A DNA stretch of 64,000 bases, taken from positions 8,897,395 through 8,961,394 of the forward strand of contig OX336345.1 of assembly GCA_946902875.1 (NCBI GenBank). The letters run 5' to 3'. This DNA is from Nematopogon swammerdamellus. Its lineage: Eukaryota; Arthropoda; Insecta; Lepidoptera; Adelidae. The translations under genes and the position numbers were made by a program. The notes beneath the pieces were generated by a model that was not told the origin of the DNA, did not search any database, and saw only the letters and a program-made list of their open reading frames with translations. Below, in pieces: positions 43,801-54,480 of this stretch. The stretch's first letter is position 1, and every line of letters starts with the position of its first letter.

Positions 43801-46317
43801 GAGACGGTCAAGGACGCTCACGCTCTATACCTACAGCTCGTTGATATGTTCAAGGCTGGAGGTTTTAACTTAGTTAAATGGATAACCAACTCACCGCAGC
43901 TCATGACGCTCATACCGCAGTCGCAGCGCCTCTCGCAGGTGATTGAATTCGATGTCGACGCTGAAGCCAAGGTTGTAGGCATGGCCTGGAAACCTGCAGA
44001 AGACCACTTCTCGTTCAAGGTCAAACCAGTGGAACAACGCTGCACAAAACGCATAATCTTGTCGACTACGGCTCGATTATATGATCCACTTGGACTCTTA
44101 GCTCCGGTGACCGCGCTCATGAAGCTCCTCGTTCAAGAATGTTGGCAGCTCAACTTAGACTGGGACGAGGAGACTCCCGCGACCATCTCCAAGCTTTGGA
44201 CGCAGTTCAAAGACGAATTAAAAAACTTAGAAACCCTAAGAATACCTAGACACATCGGCATAACTCAAAAGGCACACATATCATTGTTGTGCTTCGCAGA
44301 CGCTAGCGAAAAGTGCTACGGCGCTACTATTTATATACGAACAGACCACCAAGGCAACGTCCACATGTCGCTATTGTGCGCTAAATCTAAGATTGCGCCC
44401 TTAAAAAAGTTGTCGCTCGCGCGCCTCGAGCTGTGCGCCGCGCACCTCCTCGCTAGGCTCGTCACAGAAGTGCGGGCCATAATAGCACCTCGGTGCACAA
44501 TCCATGACATAATCGCATTCTCCGACTCCACTGTGACGTTGTGCTGGATCCATTCCTCATCTCACAGATGGCACACCTTTGTTGCCAACCGTACCGCCGC
44601 CATCCAGGACATGTTACCTCCTCAACATTGGTTCCATATCGCTGGTGCGGACAACCCAAGCGATATTCTGTCGCGACCTACAACTCCCAATCGGTTTCTC
44701 GAAAGCGAGACCTGGTTCACGGGCCCATCGTGGGCTATCCAACCGCGCTCGGATTGGCCAATAAAGCCGTTCAGCCCCGAGCTCTCAATTAATACCCCAG
44801 AGGCAAAATTAATATCATGTCCAGTCGCAACATTGCCTCTATCCGTCGGTCATCCTCTTCAAGATCTAGCTGATCGAGTATCTTCGTGGACTAAGCTCCT
44901 GCACGCCAGTGTGTATGTCTTACGATTTATACGTTGTTTAAAAACGCGCGGTAACTTAACCGTATCGGATCTCGAAGCAGCAGAAGCAGCGCTCATGAAG
45001 AGCATTCAGTCAGTTCACTTCGCAGATGATCTGAAAGCGCTCGCCGCGAACAATCAGTGTTCACCCGCATTAAGAAAGCTCAACCCATTCCTCTCGGATG
45101 GCCTGATTCGAGTGGGTGGGCGCCTTATCAATTCAAAACTCGACTTCCAACAAAAACACCCCATAGTGCTACCTTCCAAAAACCAAATCGTTGAGTTAAT
45201 CATATTAAATGTGCACAATAAAAACTTCCACACTGGCCCAAATCTGGTTCTCTCTTTATTACGTCAGAATTACTGGATTTTGTCCGCACGAAACTTGGTC
45301 CGCAAACTCATTCAAGGGTGCAATATTTGTTTTAAAAGTCGACCTAAGCCGACCTTTCCACCTATGGGTGACCTGCCGTCATGTCGGGTCAATACAGCAA
45401 AAAGCTTTTCACACACTGGAATGGACTATGCGGGTCCTTTATATGTAACTTGGTCACGTCGCCGCGGCGTTAAGAGCCAAAAGGCTTACCTGTGCCTCTT
45501 CATATGTCTGGTGACCAAGGCAGTGCACCTAGAACTTGCCTCTGATTTGTCCACCGATACATTCTTAGCCGCTCTCAAACGATTTATTTCACGTCGTGGC
45601 CGCGTGTCAATAATTTATTCCGATGGAGGCTCCAACTTTATTGGAGCCAAGAACAAGTTAGACGATTTGTACAAACTCCTCACCTCCCACAGTCACAACG
45701 AAATCATTGGTCAGGAGCTTACTGACCTTAGAATTGAGTTCAAAATAAATCCACCCCTATCGCCGCACATGGGCGGGATATGGGAGAGTAATGTAAAGAG
45801 TGTCAAAACTCATCTGATTAAAACGATAGACCGTAAAATCTTAACTTATGAAGAATTAAATACAGTCATTGTTCAAATTGAAGCATTGCTCAACAGCCGA
45901 CCTCTTTGCCAACTAAGTTCTGATCCAGCAGAACCCCTGGCTCTGACGCCTGCTAATTTTCTAAATGGAACGCTTAACTTTTTACCGGCTGAAGACGTCA
46001 CAGACCAGCCGACGAACCGGCTCTCTATGTACTCGCAACTGGACAAACTTGTTCAGTCATACTGGAAACGTTGGAGTACGGAGTACCTCACAACCCTTCA
46101 GGTTCGTGAACGCTGGAATACCCCGACTCTACCCATTCGAAACGGGATGATTGTCCTTATCAAGGAGGACAACTCTCCCCCTTTGCATTGGCCTCTTGGC
46201 ATCATCACGAATACTTACCCAGGTAAAGATGGGATAGTACGTGTAGTGCAGGTCAAGACTAAGACCGGCACCTATAAACGCCCGGTCGTACGGATTTGTC
46301 CGTTACCAACGCAGTAG
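40825..46317 (+). CDS. BEL/Pao gag-pol polyprotein, intact
   Basis: 1830 codons without a stop. Start aacATGG has good context. Order: Gag core (about residues 125-270, PRLELAAFNGEP), cysteine/histidine knuckles (CILC at 333, CKNC at 368, CSKC at 386), a proline-rich linker (about 412-507), aspartic protease (active-site motif D575-N-G-S), reverse transcriptase (KIRVVLDASCK at 860, first catalytic D908, YVDD at 984-987), RNase H (FADAS near 1159), integrase with zinc finger (H1464, H1469, C1499, C1502) and catalytic D1534, D1600 and E1654 (DD53E), then a C-terminal domain with YWKRWSTEYL. All catalytic residues are present except that the protease has DNG where DTG or DSG is usual. It copies the element RNA into DNA and inserts it into the genome; a single frame implies that Gag and Pol are made as one product. 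Confidence 0.95.
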   Translation: MAELVLLEAQRNVTFTLLQNLYDLSQRLQDDPQAQEEFLIRIESLERTRIEFIKIIKEINILKLVEKPTAKPDFNALASFDNLYCHVLAVERKLKLDRQVKSDEDRKPRSSATGDGATYARAPRLPRLELAAFNGEPSLWPVFYETFKTLIHENNELTDTEKVQYLVGKLSGRALSVCAGIPPTANNYSIIWNALVQKYQDKRQLASVYLKSILNFKPVANATPAALDAFSEKLCTSFAALKQLELEDLADFIVTHISLSKLDKDTILAFEQHSRNERIPRFATLEKFVKEQSKIIARSSGQSSFTPKSSATGIATGKQQPSHTFVVNKDRRCILCNASERHPLYHCSEFAKLAPLEKIKVVHEHSFCKNCLGFHNTRVCKSQRTCSKCSKKHHTALHMDNYSPQNRTATIEPPPNSLHVATVPPAARAHAPPPPASPLTAPRRSPAPGLPPLPPPPPPPPPPCTPSPPPSPPQTPAPLPSHLTPPPARTMPAPALVSGPSPAPAHSLAFSNVSSVNIKKVSADSDCRYNSHNINSDSFITAPPHTFSSTVLLPTATVIVTSECGQRFPIRLLIDNGSMCNFITESCCKRIGLNISNTPSSVRGIGLSVRPVKGYTQFVFNSRIDDRFAYDIKALVIDRITDKLPHSAVDLADLSHLKDLPMADVNFHKPSELDGLLGVELFPHIMKSKKILTSTSSAVAMETTLGYIVMGKAKCSSPPESNNHSFCTILDNSIESLVKKFWEVENVPSRTHLSPEDAQCERAFTESTTRDAVTGRYTVALPFSSPPSELGDSYAIAKRRFLLLEKKLTAKPELRAGYNATIQEYIDKNYLSKVDSPHATNLNFYIPHHAIYRPDKSTSKIRVVLDASCKSSSGKSLNDLLHAGPNLQTNIFNLLVNLRLFPIALSADLEKMYFQVLLNPEQRAFQRILFRFNPSDPLHTYAFNRVSFGTKASPYLALRVVRQLASDEKNQYPLAASVIPRDMYVDDFISSVETVKDAHALYLQLVDMFKAGGFNLVKWITNSPQLMTLIPQSQRLSQVIEFDVDAEAKVVGMAWKPAEDHFSFKVKPVEQRCTKRIILSTTARLYDPLGLLAPVTALMKLLVQECWQLNLDWDEETPATISKLWTQFKDELKNLETLRIPRHIGITQKAHISLLCFADASEKCYGATIYIRTDHQGNVHMSLLCAKSKIAPLKKLSLARLELCAAHLLARLVTEVRAIIAPRCTIHDIIAFSDSTVTLCWIHSSSHRWHTFVANRTAAIQDMLPPQHWFHIAGADNPSDILSRPTTPNRFLESETWFTGPSWAIQPRSDWPIKPFSPELSINTPEAKLISCPVATLPLSVGHPLQDLADRVSSWTKLLHASVYVLRFIRCLKTRGNLTVSDLEAAEAALMKSIQSVHFADDLKALAANNQCSPALRKLNPFLSDGLIRVGGRLINSKLDFQQKHPIVLPSKNQIVELIILNVHNKNFHTGPNLVLSLLRQNYWILSARNLVRKLIQGCNICFKSRPKPTFPPMGDLPSCRVNTAKSFSHTGMDYAGPLYVTWSRRRGVKSQKAYLCLFICLVTKAVHLELASDLSTDTFLAALKRFISRRGRVSIIYSDGGSNFIGAKNKLDDLYKLLTSHSHNEIIGQELTDLRIEFKINPPLSPHMGGIWESNVKSVKTHLIKTIDRKILTYEELNTVIVQIEALLNSRPLCQLSSDPAEPLALTPANFLNGTLNFLPAEDVTDQPTNRLSMYSQLDKLVQSYWKRWSTEYLTTLQVRERWNTPTLPIRNGMIVLIKEDNSPPLHWPLGIITNTYPGKDGIVRVVQVKTKTGTYKRPVVRICPLPTQ

Positions 46318-46428
46318 ATTTAAGTCATCGTTTCTCTCGCCTAAGATTTAGATTTAAGTTTCTCTATTTTTCTCATACTAGCTCTACCTCATTTTAGTTC
46401 ATTGTCTTTTGAAGGAACTCTTCAAGGC

Positions 46429-46436
46429 CGGGGGAA
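46429..46436 (+). other. Polypurine tract
   Basis: The run ggggga-a directly before the 3' LTR (ccgggggaa then tgga) is the expected plus-strand priming site; it is short. Confidence 0.65.
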
Positions 46437-46891
46437 TGGACGCGCCGCGTATACTTTCCCGCCTTAGTAAAATTAATGAAACCACTTCATCACCGCTCCT
46501 CCCTTTCTCCCTTACCTAAATCTGGCCTGAGAGAGAGGGACAGCACTCAAGCAGCTCGCGCGCGCATGCCGCACCGCGCGCGCGTCAACCAGAAGTTCGT
46601 TCGAGTCTGCCCGCCATTATCAACGGCTTCGCAAATATTCCGCTCCCGCGAAAACTGAAGAAGAGCTCGGTTCCGCTGTTATTATCCGCAACACAAACCT
46701 CACGCTTGCGACGGAAGCGTTGGAGGAGTGAACGCGAGTGTGCGCAACGTCTGGTGGATTTGACGTGGAACTGCCGACGACTACCGCTGATGAAGAAGAG
46801 TGCGCGCCTGTGGAAGGTCAAGTCCAGGAGAACAGGTCAGTCCCTCTTGCCTCTCCTCTCTCTCTTGTCTCCTAGGGCTCCGGCCTATCCA
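46437..46891 (+). repeat. 3' LTR
   Basis: 455 bp, same sequence as the 5' LTR as far as I can see. Preceded by the purine run gggggaa and followed by the target duplicate ggttg. Confidence 0.95.
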
Positions 46892-46896
46892 GGTTG

Positions 46897-47412
46897 TATC
46901 TATCCACTCCTTCCTTATTAATTTTGATTTTAAATATTAACGTAATGCCAAATATGATGGTAAAGCTTATTTACGTAGGTAAGGCACGATAATAATTTAA
47001 ATTCCATTGTGTTTTACTTAAATACATGTAATTTCCATCAATGTATATTGATAAATTTTGCCCGTATGTGCGGTGCGCAAAAGTATTTAATAAATAATAA
47101 GTCTTCATTTGTCTGAGAACCTCTTATTAACCTATAATGATAATTGTTTTACAATCATCCCGGCGGTCGTAACGCCCCAGGTCGGAACTTGTAGGTAGCT
47201 TCTTAAGCGATACGCTCAATCAATTTGTTGGTTCTGTCTGTGGCTATAAAGATACGTTATATATACTTCAAATACTAATTTGTACTTTGCTTGGAAATAT
47301 ATAGCCAGGAACGGCATTAACACAGATTGCATAAATATAATCTTGTTACCAATATTCGGTCGGCATACATGCCATTTGCAACAGACTGAAGATATTATGT
47401 AAGTAAATTCCA
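46897..47412. other. Nothing recognised
   Basis: AT-rich flank to the right of the BEL element. Confidence 0.5.
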
Positions 47413-47695
47413 AGCGGCGGGTGGCCAAGTGGTTTGGGCATCGGCTTCTCATGCGAGAGGGCCGAGGTTCGAATCTGGTCTGCGTGTGAGTTTTTCTGAC
47501 AAAAAAATTTACGTGCATACCTACACCTGCTGCTTCACCGTTCGGAACCGGGGTAAAACTGTAGGTCCCTTCCTAGGTGGTAGGCTTATTATCGTCCAGT
47601 TCAGTAAAGCCGGCATGGCCAAAGGAGAAAATTGGTTGTTGACTGACATGGCACCTAGTTCGGCGATGTGGCTACATATCAGACTCCATAAAAAA
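47413..47695 (+). mobile_element. SINE with a different tRNA-like head
   Basis: Head gcgggtggccaagtggtttg (A-box-like gtggccaagtgg at 47421-47432) and ggttcgaatct B-box-like at 47466. Body words aaactgtaggtcccttcc, aggtggtagg, cgtccagttcagtaaagccg and acatggcacctagttcg match the other SINEs, ending in aaaaaaat. The head differs from that at 35902 and 9516. Not a functional tRNA gene: no closed acceptor stem. Confidence 0.75.
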
Positions 47696-48235
47696 ATATT
47701 AACCAACGCCTTTATAACAAAAAATTTATTCGAATGAAGGTACAATGTTCATGGTTCATCATCAACGAACATTTTGCTCGAAAGGGGTTCAACGACAAAT
47801 CAAAACAATTACTACGAGAACGCGATTTTGTGCATTATTTTTAACTAAGATTTTTAAATAAATAAAATTTTAATGAATAGGTTTAAAACAAAAAGTGAGA
47901 CTGAAGAGAGGACAACATTTTTACAAGAGAAAAACCGAACGGGACCTACTATTTTGCACCCCAGCTCGCCGTCATAAGCGAAGATCGCCGTTATAATACA
48001 AGTTATATACAAAAATAAGAGAATAAAAATAAAAGGCTTACATAATTCAAGCGATAACCGCGTCGCCTACCGTATAAATCCTCCAACGCGGACATACGTA
48101 CCTAGAGGGAGCACAGACTTGTCGAGGTGGCAAAAGGAAAGTGCGCAAACACGAAATCACAACTATCTTGTCTCTGTCCCACTTGCTTACTGATGTATTT
48201 TCTGTCTGCTATAAATGGAGTGCATGGCGATTAAA
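47696..48235. other. Nothing recognised
   Basis: AT-rich, short frames only. Confidence 0.45.
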
Positions 48236-48309
48236 TGCCCATGGGCATCGTTAGACATCTACTTGTAGGTGAAACGAGGCCAAATGTCGCGCTTTTCGTA
48301 AAAAAAAAA

Positions 48310-48627
48310 CCAGCCATGTGCGAGTCGAACTCGCGCACCAAGGGTTCCGTATCGCCATGTCATGGCTAGCGCCACTCACGCCATCTATGGCGTGTTATGA
48401 AATGCTTCATATTAGTTAAATGTCATGATTAGTTAAAATGCTTCATAATCTATTCGGTAGATGGCGCGCGCGCATACACTTTTTAGTTTATTTTATTGGT
48501 ACCCCCGTGAATTTTTAACTTTTTCTTATTTTTTTTAAATATTTGTTGTTATGTCGGCCATAATAACACATATTCTGTGAAAATTTCAACGGGCTACCTA
48601 TTACGGTTCAAGAGATACAGCCCTCGG

Positions 48628-48661
<34 letters not shown>

Positions 48662-48719
48662 AGACAGACGGCGTAGGCTTAGTAATAGGGTCCCGTACCG
48701 CATACGGAACCCTAAAAAT
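48310..48719 (-). repeat. 'agggttccgta' type A element, full length
   Basis: Reversed full copy from ccatgtgcgagtcgaactcg to catacggaaccctaaaaa; contains gccatctatggcgtg, gtagatggcgcgcgcgcat and gacagacagacggacggacg. Very close to the copies at 12221 and 54066. Confidence 0.9.
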
Positions 48720-49583
48720 GTTGGTAGCAGTAGTGTAAAATCGTAGATATTAATTATTAAATGCCGTTTCTGGATATATGTTTCCACTTCCTCCAATGTG
48801 TCGAGAATTCGAAACGCGTTGGTATAAATTGTCGAGAGCGGCTACACGGCCCAAGCTGCGCTCCTCTCTATGTTGTTACAGCCATGTCTTGAATTATTCC
48901 GACAAGAGAGCAATTATTTATCTAGAATTTTAAAGCCGAAAGAATACAAGAAAATCCAACAATTTATTGAGCCGGAACTATTAAAAGACGTGTGTGTGAA
49001 GTTTTGAAGTTCGATACTAATGGATTGCGGAAAGATGAGAAAGTTTAGCTTATGTAATAAATCGGACGGAAAGACCAACAAATTTAGCCTTCATACTTAT
49101 TACGGAATTTTAAAGGAAATCCAATCCAAACAAACAATTTTAAAATTAATTTATTTTTATTTTATGTTTTTCTATAATTTAAAGTGGAGCTGCTGAAACA
49201 GCACTAACTGCCGTTTTAGCCATAGTCATTCACCTGTTTGGTGCAAATCCATAAAACGAAAGAGCGTCATCTAGACAAAACGTTAAATTTCTTCGCAGCC
49301 TTGAGAAAAGTTAATGATCCCCGAAACATGGAAGGACTGCCTCACGCATCCGATTTTCAATCCATTAATCTGTCAAATGCAAGTTTTTTTTACACCAATA
49401 AAACCGAACGATCGCTTCCGCCGCCATTATGCTCGACGCTTCCACTCTTTACTTTTAGGATTCCGTCGCCAATTGATGATACACTATACAGGATCGCCCT
49501 GGTTTCGTTCGTTGGTCGTATGAGTTTGAATAACGATTATAGTGTTTACATACATTTTGATGACTTTCGTGCATGAATTTGGT
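48720..49583. other. Nothing recognised
   Basis: AT-rich with short frames only, including overlapping plus frames at 49238-49576 that show no motif. Confidence 0.4.
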
Positions 49584-49690
49584 TTTTATGGAAACTGGCA
49601 CGGTTGGCTACATCACCTTCAACATCCGTAAATTTCAGCCCATAACACCGGGTGAACTAGGTGCCATGTCAGTACTTCCCTTCATTTTAT
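49584..49690 (-). mobile_element. SINE fragment
   Basis: tttatggaaactggcacgg, acaccgggtgaactaggtgc and catgtcagtacttcccttc; truncated. Confidence 0.7.
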
Positions 49691-49708
49691 GTAATGGTCG
49701 TTCGTTCT

Positions 49709-49856
49709 AACCTGAGGCGTACAAATACATTCACGCATGACGGTGAGCATAAAATTCTGCGAGTGTAGTAGTGCTCAGGCCATGTATAGGTGCATGTCAA
49801 GCATTTGTATAAGAGAAATACATTTTTGTGCGTACGTGTGTTCGCCTCAGGTTAGG
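49709..49856. repeat. Small element with short inverted ends
   Basis: taacctgaggc at 49709 and gcctcaggtta near 49846 are exact 11-bp inverted ends about 148 bp apart. No coding sequence. Could be a MITE or chance. Confidence 0.4.
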
Positions 49857-50017
49857 CTACTACTGGCCTATTTGTCGCACTATTTGTCTACTGGTTATGA
49901 AGAGATTGGAGAGAGAGAGAATTCTCCCCAATATACGTTTATTCTGGTGGTGGTTTTGGTTGTGTTGACTGCAACATTGAACCCTCGACAAACCCAACAT
50001 CGCATCGTACCGAATGG

Positions 50018-50580
50018 TTTAATTAAATAAAAAAACAGATCGTAGACGTTGAAACTTGGAACCCTCGGCACGTACCCGCGCGTCCACACCTGACCGGTTT
50101 CTTTTTTTAATGTCTTCTTTTAAATCTTTATTACCTAATTAAAGGTTATTAAGAGCCGTTAATTTAGCCCAGTGCTTGTACATTCATTACTGGTCCCCCA
50201 TTCGCGTCGTTTGGAGACTATTCGTGGAGATGCCATTTGGTGAAGGATGACGAAAAAAAAAATACGCTCAATCGACGCAACCCCCTTTTTCTTCGTCATT
50301 CAATATGTTGTCATATATGTTTTTTGTACCCAGGTTAAGGATTAATTTGGGAAATATGTTATTGTTTGTTTTGTATCTAATTTCATCTAAATAAAGTTGT
50401 GTTTAAAAAAAAGTGGTCAAGTGAACCATGTTCACGTGCCGAGGGTACCGTAACCGCTGCTTCGCTTTCATCTAAAATATTTTCTACTAGGGTGCGGTCA
50501 GGCTTTGGATGGCTTGCCGTACGACCGTTAAAGTTGACCGTGGTTCGGATTCCACTTGAAACTGTAGTTTCATTCCTTTA
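50018..50580. repeat. Ends of 'agggttccgta' elements and a SINE head
   Basis: Plus 3' end at 50055-50102 (ggaaccctcggcacg, cctgaccggtttc); reversed 3' end at 50405-50450 (gtggtcaagtgaaccatg, gtgccgagggtaccgt); SINE head words at 50485-50560 (gaccgtggttcggattccac, gaaactgtag). The rest is AT-rich. Confidence 0.5.
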
Positions 50581-51171
50581 CCTTTTTAAAATAAACGGAT
50601 TATTTTTGGTTCACATTTTGGGGTAGCCTGTACTATCTACAGGCCTATTAGAGAAACTTATGTAATCTATCTCAAGTAACTGATTATATGTAATATACAT
50701 TCATTTGGATAACTACCTTTCAGTATACAGAAACCCATTAAAGGGAATTTCCGCTGTGTTTTTAACATGAATACGAGAAGTAAATATTGGCAATAAATCT
50801 CCTGCGTGCATTAATTTACATGTCTGGCGAAAACCAATTACATGAAGAAGTGGAGACAGCGCCACAATCATTTATCTTCAGTGACCTGCAGCATGACAGC
50901 AGCATAATTGTTTGCAGAATCTTCCATGAATGAAATGTTGCCAATGTTAATAATTGAAATATACTAATTTGCTCTTGCGCTGGTTTGATTTGCGCAAGTG
51001 CTGTGTGCGGTTCCGTTTGAGGTAAGGTCGAGCTTGATTATTACATATATCTAGGTTTTCTCCAATTGCGATCATTTCTACTTTTCAGACGTTAGAGCTA
51101 GTGATTTATTCTCATCTTCCATTCCATTTTCGGTGACATGATCATATGTACATTAAAATGTTGGTATTACG

Positions 51172-51410
51172 CCTTTTTTTTTTATGTAACCCGGTATGGG
51201 TGGCTGAGTCGGAGGGGCCAAAGCGCACGCTCCGATCAGCTAATATCACCTCCGATAAGGTAGGTGCCATACCGGAGAATTGCCTGTATTGCTGGCTATA
51301 GCCTAATACTGGACTAGAGGAGAACACAGCCGAGGCTGCTATGCGGCCATCTTACATCCAGTATGGCTACAATTTGAGCCTACCACCTAGTAAGGGGCAA
51401 GGGAAAAAGC
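51172..51410 (+). repeat. 'gtatgggtg...gaggggcc' repeat
   Basis: cccggtatgggtggctgagt, gaggggccaaagcgcacgct, gtaggtgccataccggag, gctatgcggccatcttacat, and a shortened end atttgagcctaccacctag. Confidence 0.85.
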
Positions 51411-51423
51411 CTTTGCCTCAATT

Positions 51424-52036
51424 TCAGGGTTCCGTACCTCAAAAGGAAAAAGCGGAAAACCTTTACAGAATGACTTTGTTGTCCGTCTGTCCGTTTGTCA
51501 AGACCCTTTTTCTCAGAAACAGGTAGAGGTATGAAGTTGAAATTAATATGAAATACTAAGTAAGATCTACGGTCCTTTGGAGGTGTGAAAAATTCAAGCT
51601 TCTAAGTCAACGCAATCAAAAGACATTTACGGCCATTTATGTCACATATTATTTTGATACTCGCAAACTCCTCAAACCCAATAAAAACCTACATCCCGTT
51701 GACATAGAATCATAAAATTTGACAAGAAGCAGTCTTACAGTACAAACAATGGATAATCCAGATTTTTTGTTAAAAAAAAATTGTTCTTTGGTTAGTTTGT
51801 CAAGCAAGACCCTTTTTTTTCACCAACGGGCACAGTTATCAAGTTGAAATTAATTAATATCCTATGTCAAATTAATAGTTAAATTAATAGCCCACGGTCC
51901 CTTGGAGGAGTTTGAGTTGTAAAAAATTCTAGATTCTGAGTATACAGCGAGCAAAGGATCAAAAGATACGGCAATTTATTACGTGGTGGGACGGAACCCT
52001 CGGTGCGCGAGTCCGACTCGCACTTGCCCAGTTTTA
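51424..52036 (+). repeat. 'agggttccgta' family, long variant
   Basis: About 610 bp, from cagggttccgtacctcaaaa to ggaaccctcggtgcgcgag and gactcgcacttgcc. Inside: gacccttttt, gttgacatagaatcataaaa, aagaagcagtcttacag and gcaatttattacgtgg. It shares both ends, but not its centre, with types A and B. Confidence 0.8.
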
Positions 52037-52519
52037 ATTACTTTCACAGGATCGACCAGTAGTCTGTTATTATGAATTACCTGCACTGGTGGTATTTTGC
52101 AACCTCAAAAATTTTACCTCACAACATGTGTACATAATAACGCCGTAATACGGCATAATTATGTGCCTACATGCAAATACAGGTGCAAAATGACCCAGTA
52201 ACTGTTGCCTCGAGAGTTCTGCTTTAATTCAAATGCTAATGGACCACTTGATACAATTAAAAGTGAACGAGCAACAAGACTTAGTCATTGAGTTAGAAGT
52301 CACTGGACTAGATAGACAGTGTTCTAGGCGCATTCGCGGCGGAAGGCGGGCTAGGCTGTTCTAAGCCGTTTCTGAAATAGCGCTCAGCACACCTTAAATT
52401 TGGGTCGAGACTGTTAAAAAAAAATCTAAAAAACAAAAATAATAAAAAATAAAACAGCGTTAGAAATACATAGAATTTGAAAAGCTTTTGCATAATTTTT
52501 TATTATTTCTTTTACATAT

Positions 52520-52760
52520 TATGTTATTAATCCGGTATGGGTGGCTGAGTTAGAAGGTCCAGAGCACGTGCTCCAACTAGCCAATATTGAAGAAGGTAGG
52601 TGCCATATCGGGAACTTCCCTTTGGATTTTGCTGGCTATATAGGATTAGAGGAGAACAGCCGAGGGTGCTATGCGGCCATCTTACGTACAGGACGGTGGT
52701 AACAACCCAGTCGGCTACTATTTGAGCCTATTGACGTTATCTAGTAACGGGAAAGGGAGA
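52520..52760 (+). repeat. 'gtatgggtg' repeat, diverged
   Basis: ccggtatgggtggctgagtt, gtaggtgccatatcggg, gctatgcggccatcttacgt and ttgagcctattgacg. Confidence 0.8.
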
Positions 52761-52989
52761 ATGAATCGCCGCCTGCATTTCAAGCCTTGGATTCACGGTA
52801 TATATTACGGGGAACTCTTGGATATCGCTCGCACATAACATAACATGTCTAGCCAGCGGCACGTAAATGTCGCGCTGGTGGTCTCGCTCGCCAGTGTAGG
52901 ACCCATTGACACTGCAGCATGTTGTGAGGTTATTTATGCCACATATTGAATCCTAGGATTAATTTGGCACGCCATATGAGATCGCACTT

Positions 52990-53290
52990 CGGATGTTTTT
53001 GCGGACCGAGACTAAAGTGAAAAGTGCTCGGAGGAGCAACTGTTTGACATGATCTCGCCGACCCCTTTCCACCTCCGCACCACGCACAATGGGCAGGGAT
53101 TGCATCCGAACACGCTGGATATACAGCGGATGCGTACCAACCGGTTCTACAGATCTTTCCTCTATAGAACTCGTGAACTCTGAAACGCTTCCGATGCCCA
53201 TATATTTCAAGTACAGCCTCGGGTTCTTCAAGAGGGGAATGGACAGGCACCTGTCAGGCCGGAAAGACATTCACAACACCCGCATTTAAC
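52990..53290 (+). pseudogene. Decayed LINE reverse transcriptase C-terminus
   Basis: One plus frame reads GLHPNTLDIQRMRTNRFYRS and FLYRTREL before a stop. The next frame continues LGFFKRGMDRHLSG. Together they match the tail pattern of jockey/CR1-type ORF2 (RTNRxxxSFxYR...LW...LGxFKxxVxxHL), the same pattern as the LINE piece at 5824-6588. At least one frameshift and one stop are present. Confidence 0.6.
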
Positions 53291-54065
53291 CGAATGTCAG
53301 TAGCCGTCGTTATACCTTATGGGTGGCTCGCGCCACATGTCATGCTTTTTATAAAACATCATTTTACAGCTGAGAAGTTGTCTATTGGGTTTTGAACGTT
53401 TTATTACAATATAATTTTTTGATATTACAGTCGATATTACACTAAAGTTAATGTTTTTGAGACTTGCCGAATCGAAGTTGAAGATTTTAGTGGCAGTGTT
53501 GTCTTGACAAACTAAGTCGATGGTTATGCTGAACGCAGCTAAAATCCGCACATTCTAACATTTATTCACACGTTTAGCGAAGAATCATTTAAATGGTACC
53601 CGTTTAAATGAGGCTTAAGTAATAATACGAATACTGCTCATTGCGTCACCTCTGTCGACACTTACCTGGGAAAGATTTAGGAAGGAAGCTAATATTACAA
53701 TGTTCAAACGGGTCAACTTGTTCAGAGTTAAGTCGGGTTTTATATTAAGTTCCACTATGGCAATACTCCGATTCACCGGGTACTGGCCGCACTCAACCGA
53801 ATGTTGGTCATGTTTCCGGATCTAGATGTCTTCAACTGCAGTACTTTTGAAAAGTTCGCGGCGAGATACGTTAAGATAACTTGGAAATAGATTCTACATT
53901 GTTAAATTTTGGGGCTTGCGCTGTAGTAATTAATATAAATAAATAGGTATGACACACACACACTCTGTCACACTTCTGAACTCACATATCTTAATCAACA
54001 CGCATGTTACGAGCCGTCTAATGCAAATTGTGTTCATTTATAGATTTAATTGGAGGTTTTGGAAG
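53291..54065. other. Nothing recognised
   Basis: No coding sequence or repeat family recognised. Confidence 0.45.
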
Positions 54066-54480
54066 TTTTTAGGGTTCCGTATCCGGTACGGGATCCTATT
54101 ACTAAGCCTACGCCCTCTGTCTGTATGTCTGTTCCTCCGTCCGTCCGTCTGTCAGTCCGAGGGCTGTATCTCTTGAACCGTAATAGGTAGCCCGTTGAAA
54201 TGTTCACATAATATGTGTTATTTATTATAGCCGATATAGCAACAAATAATAAAAATAAGAAAAAGTAAAAAATTCACGGGGTCCCCATAGAAGAAACCAA
54301 AAAGTGTATGCGCGCGCGCCATCTACCGTATAAAGTGTGAAGCATTTTAACTAATCATGACATTTAACAGTTATGAAGCATTTCATAACACGCCATAGAT
54401 GGCGTGAGTGGCGCTAACCATGACATGGCGATAAGGTACCCTCGGTGCGCGAGTTCGACTCGCACTTGGCCGGTTTTTTT
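54066..54480 (+). repeat. 'agggttccgta' type A element, full length
   Basis: ttttagggttccgtatccgg to cgactcgcacttggccggtt, with gcgcgcgcgccatctacc and cacgccatagatggcgtgag. Best preserved of the plus-strand copies. Confidence 0.9.

Larger units (their letters stand above)
40106..46891 (+). mobile_element. Complete BEL/Pao LTR retrotransposon
   Basis: A 6786-bp element. Both LTRs are 455 bp, begin tgga and end tcca, and are flanked by the 5-bp direct duplication ggttg (40101-40105 and 46892-46896). Between them are a tRNA-Tyr-type primer-binding site, one uninterrupted gag-pol frame and a purine-rich tract. Domain order protease, reverse transcriptase, RNase H, integrase is that of BEL/Pao. 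No LTR difference was seen on line-by-line comparison, so the insertion is recent. No separate env frame is present. It lies about 1.1 kb upstream of the transporter start, in opposite orientation. Confidence 0.96.

Noticed and set aside
47416..47490. Possible tRNA gene with A- and B-box-like words
   Set aside because: No closed acceptor stem; it continues directly into a SINE body.
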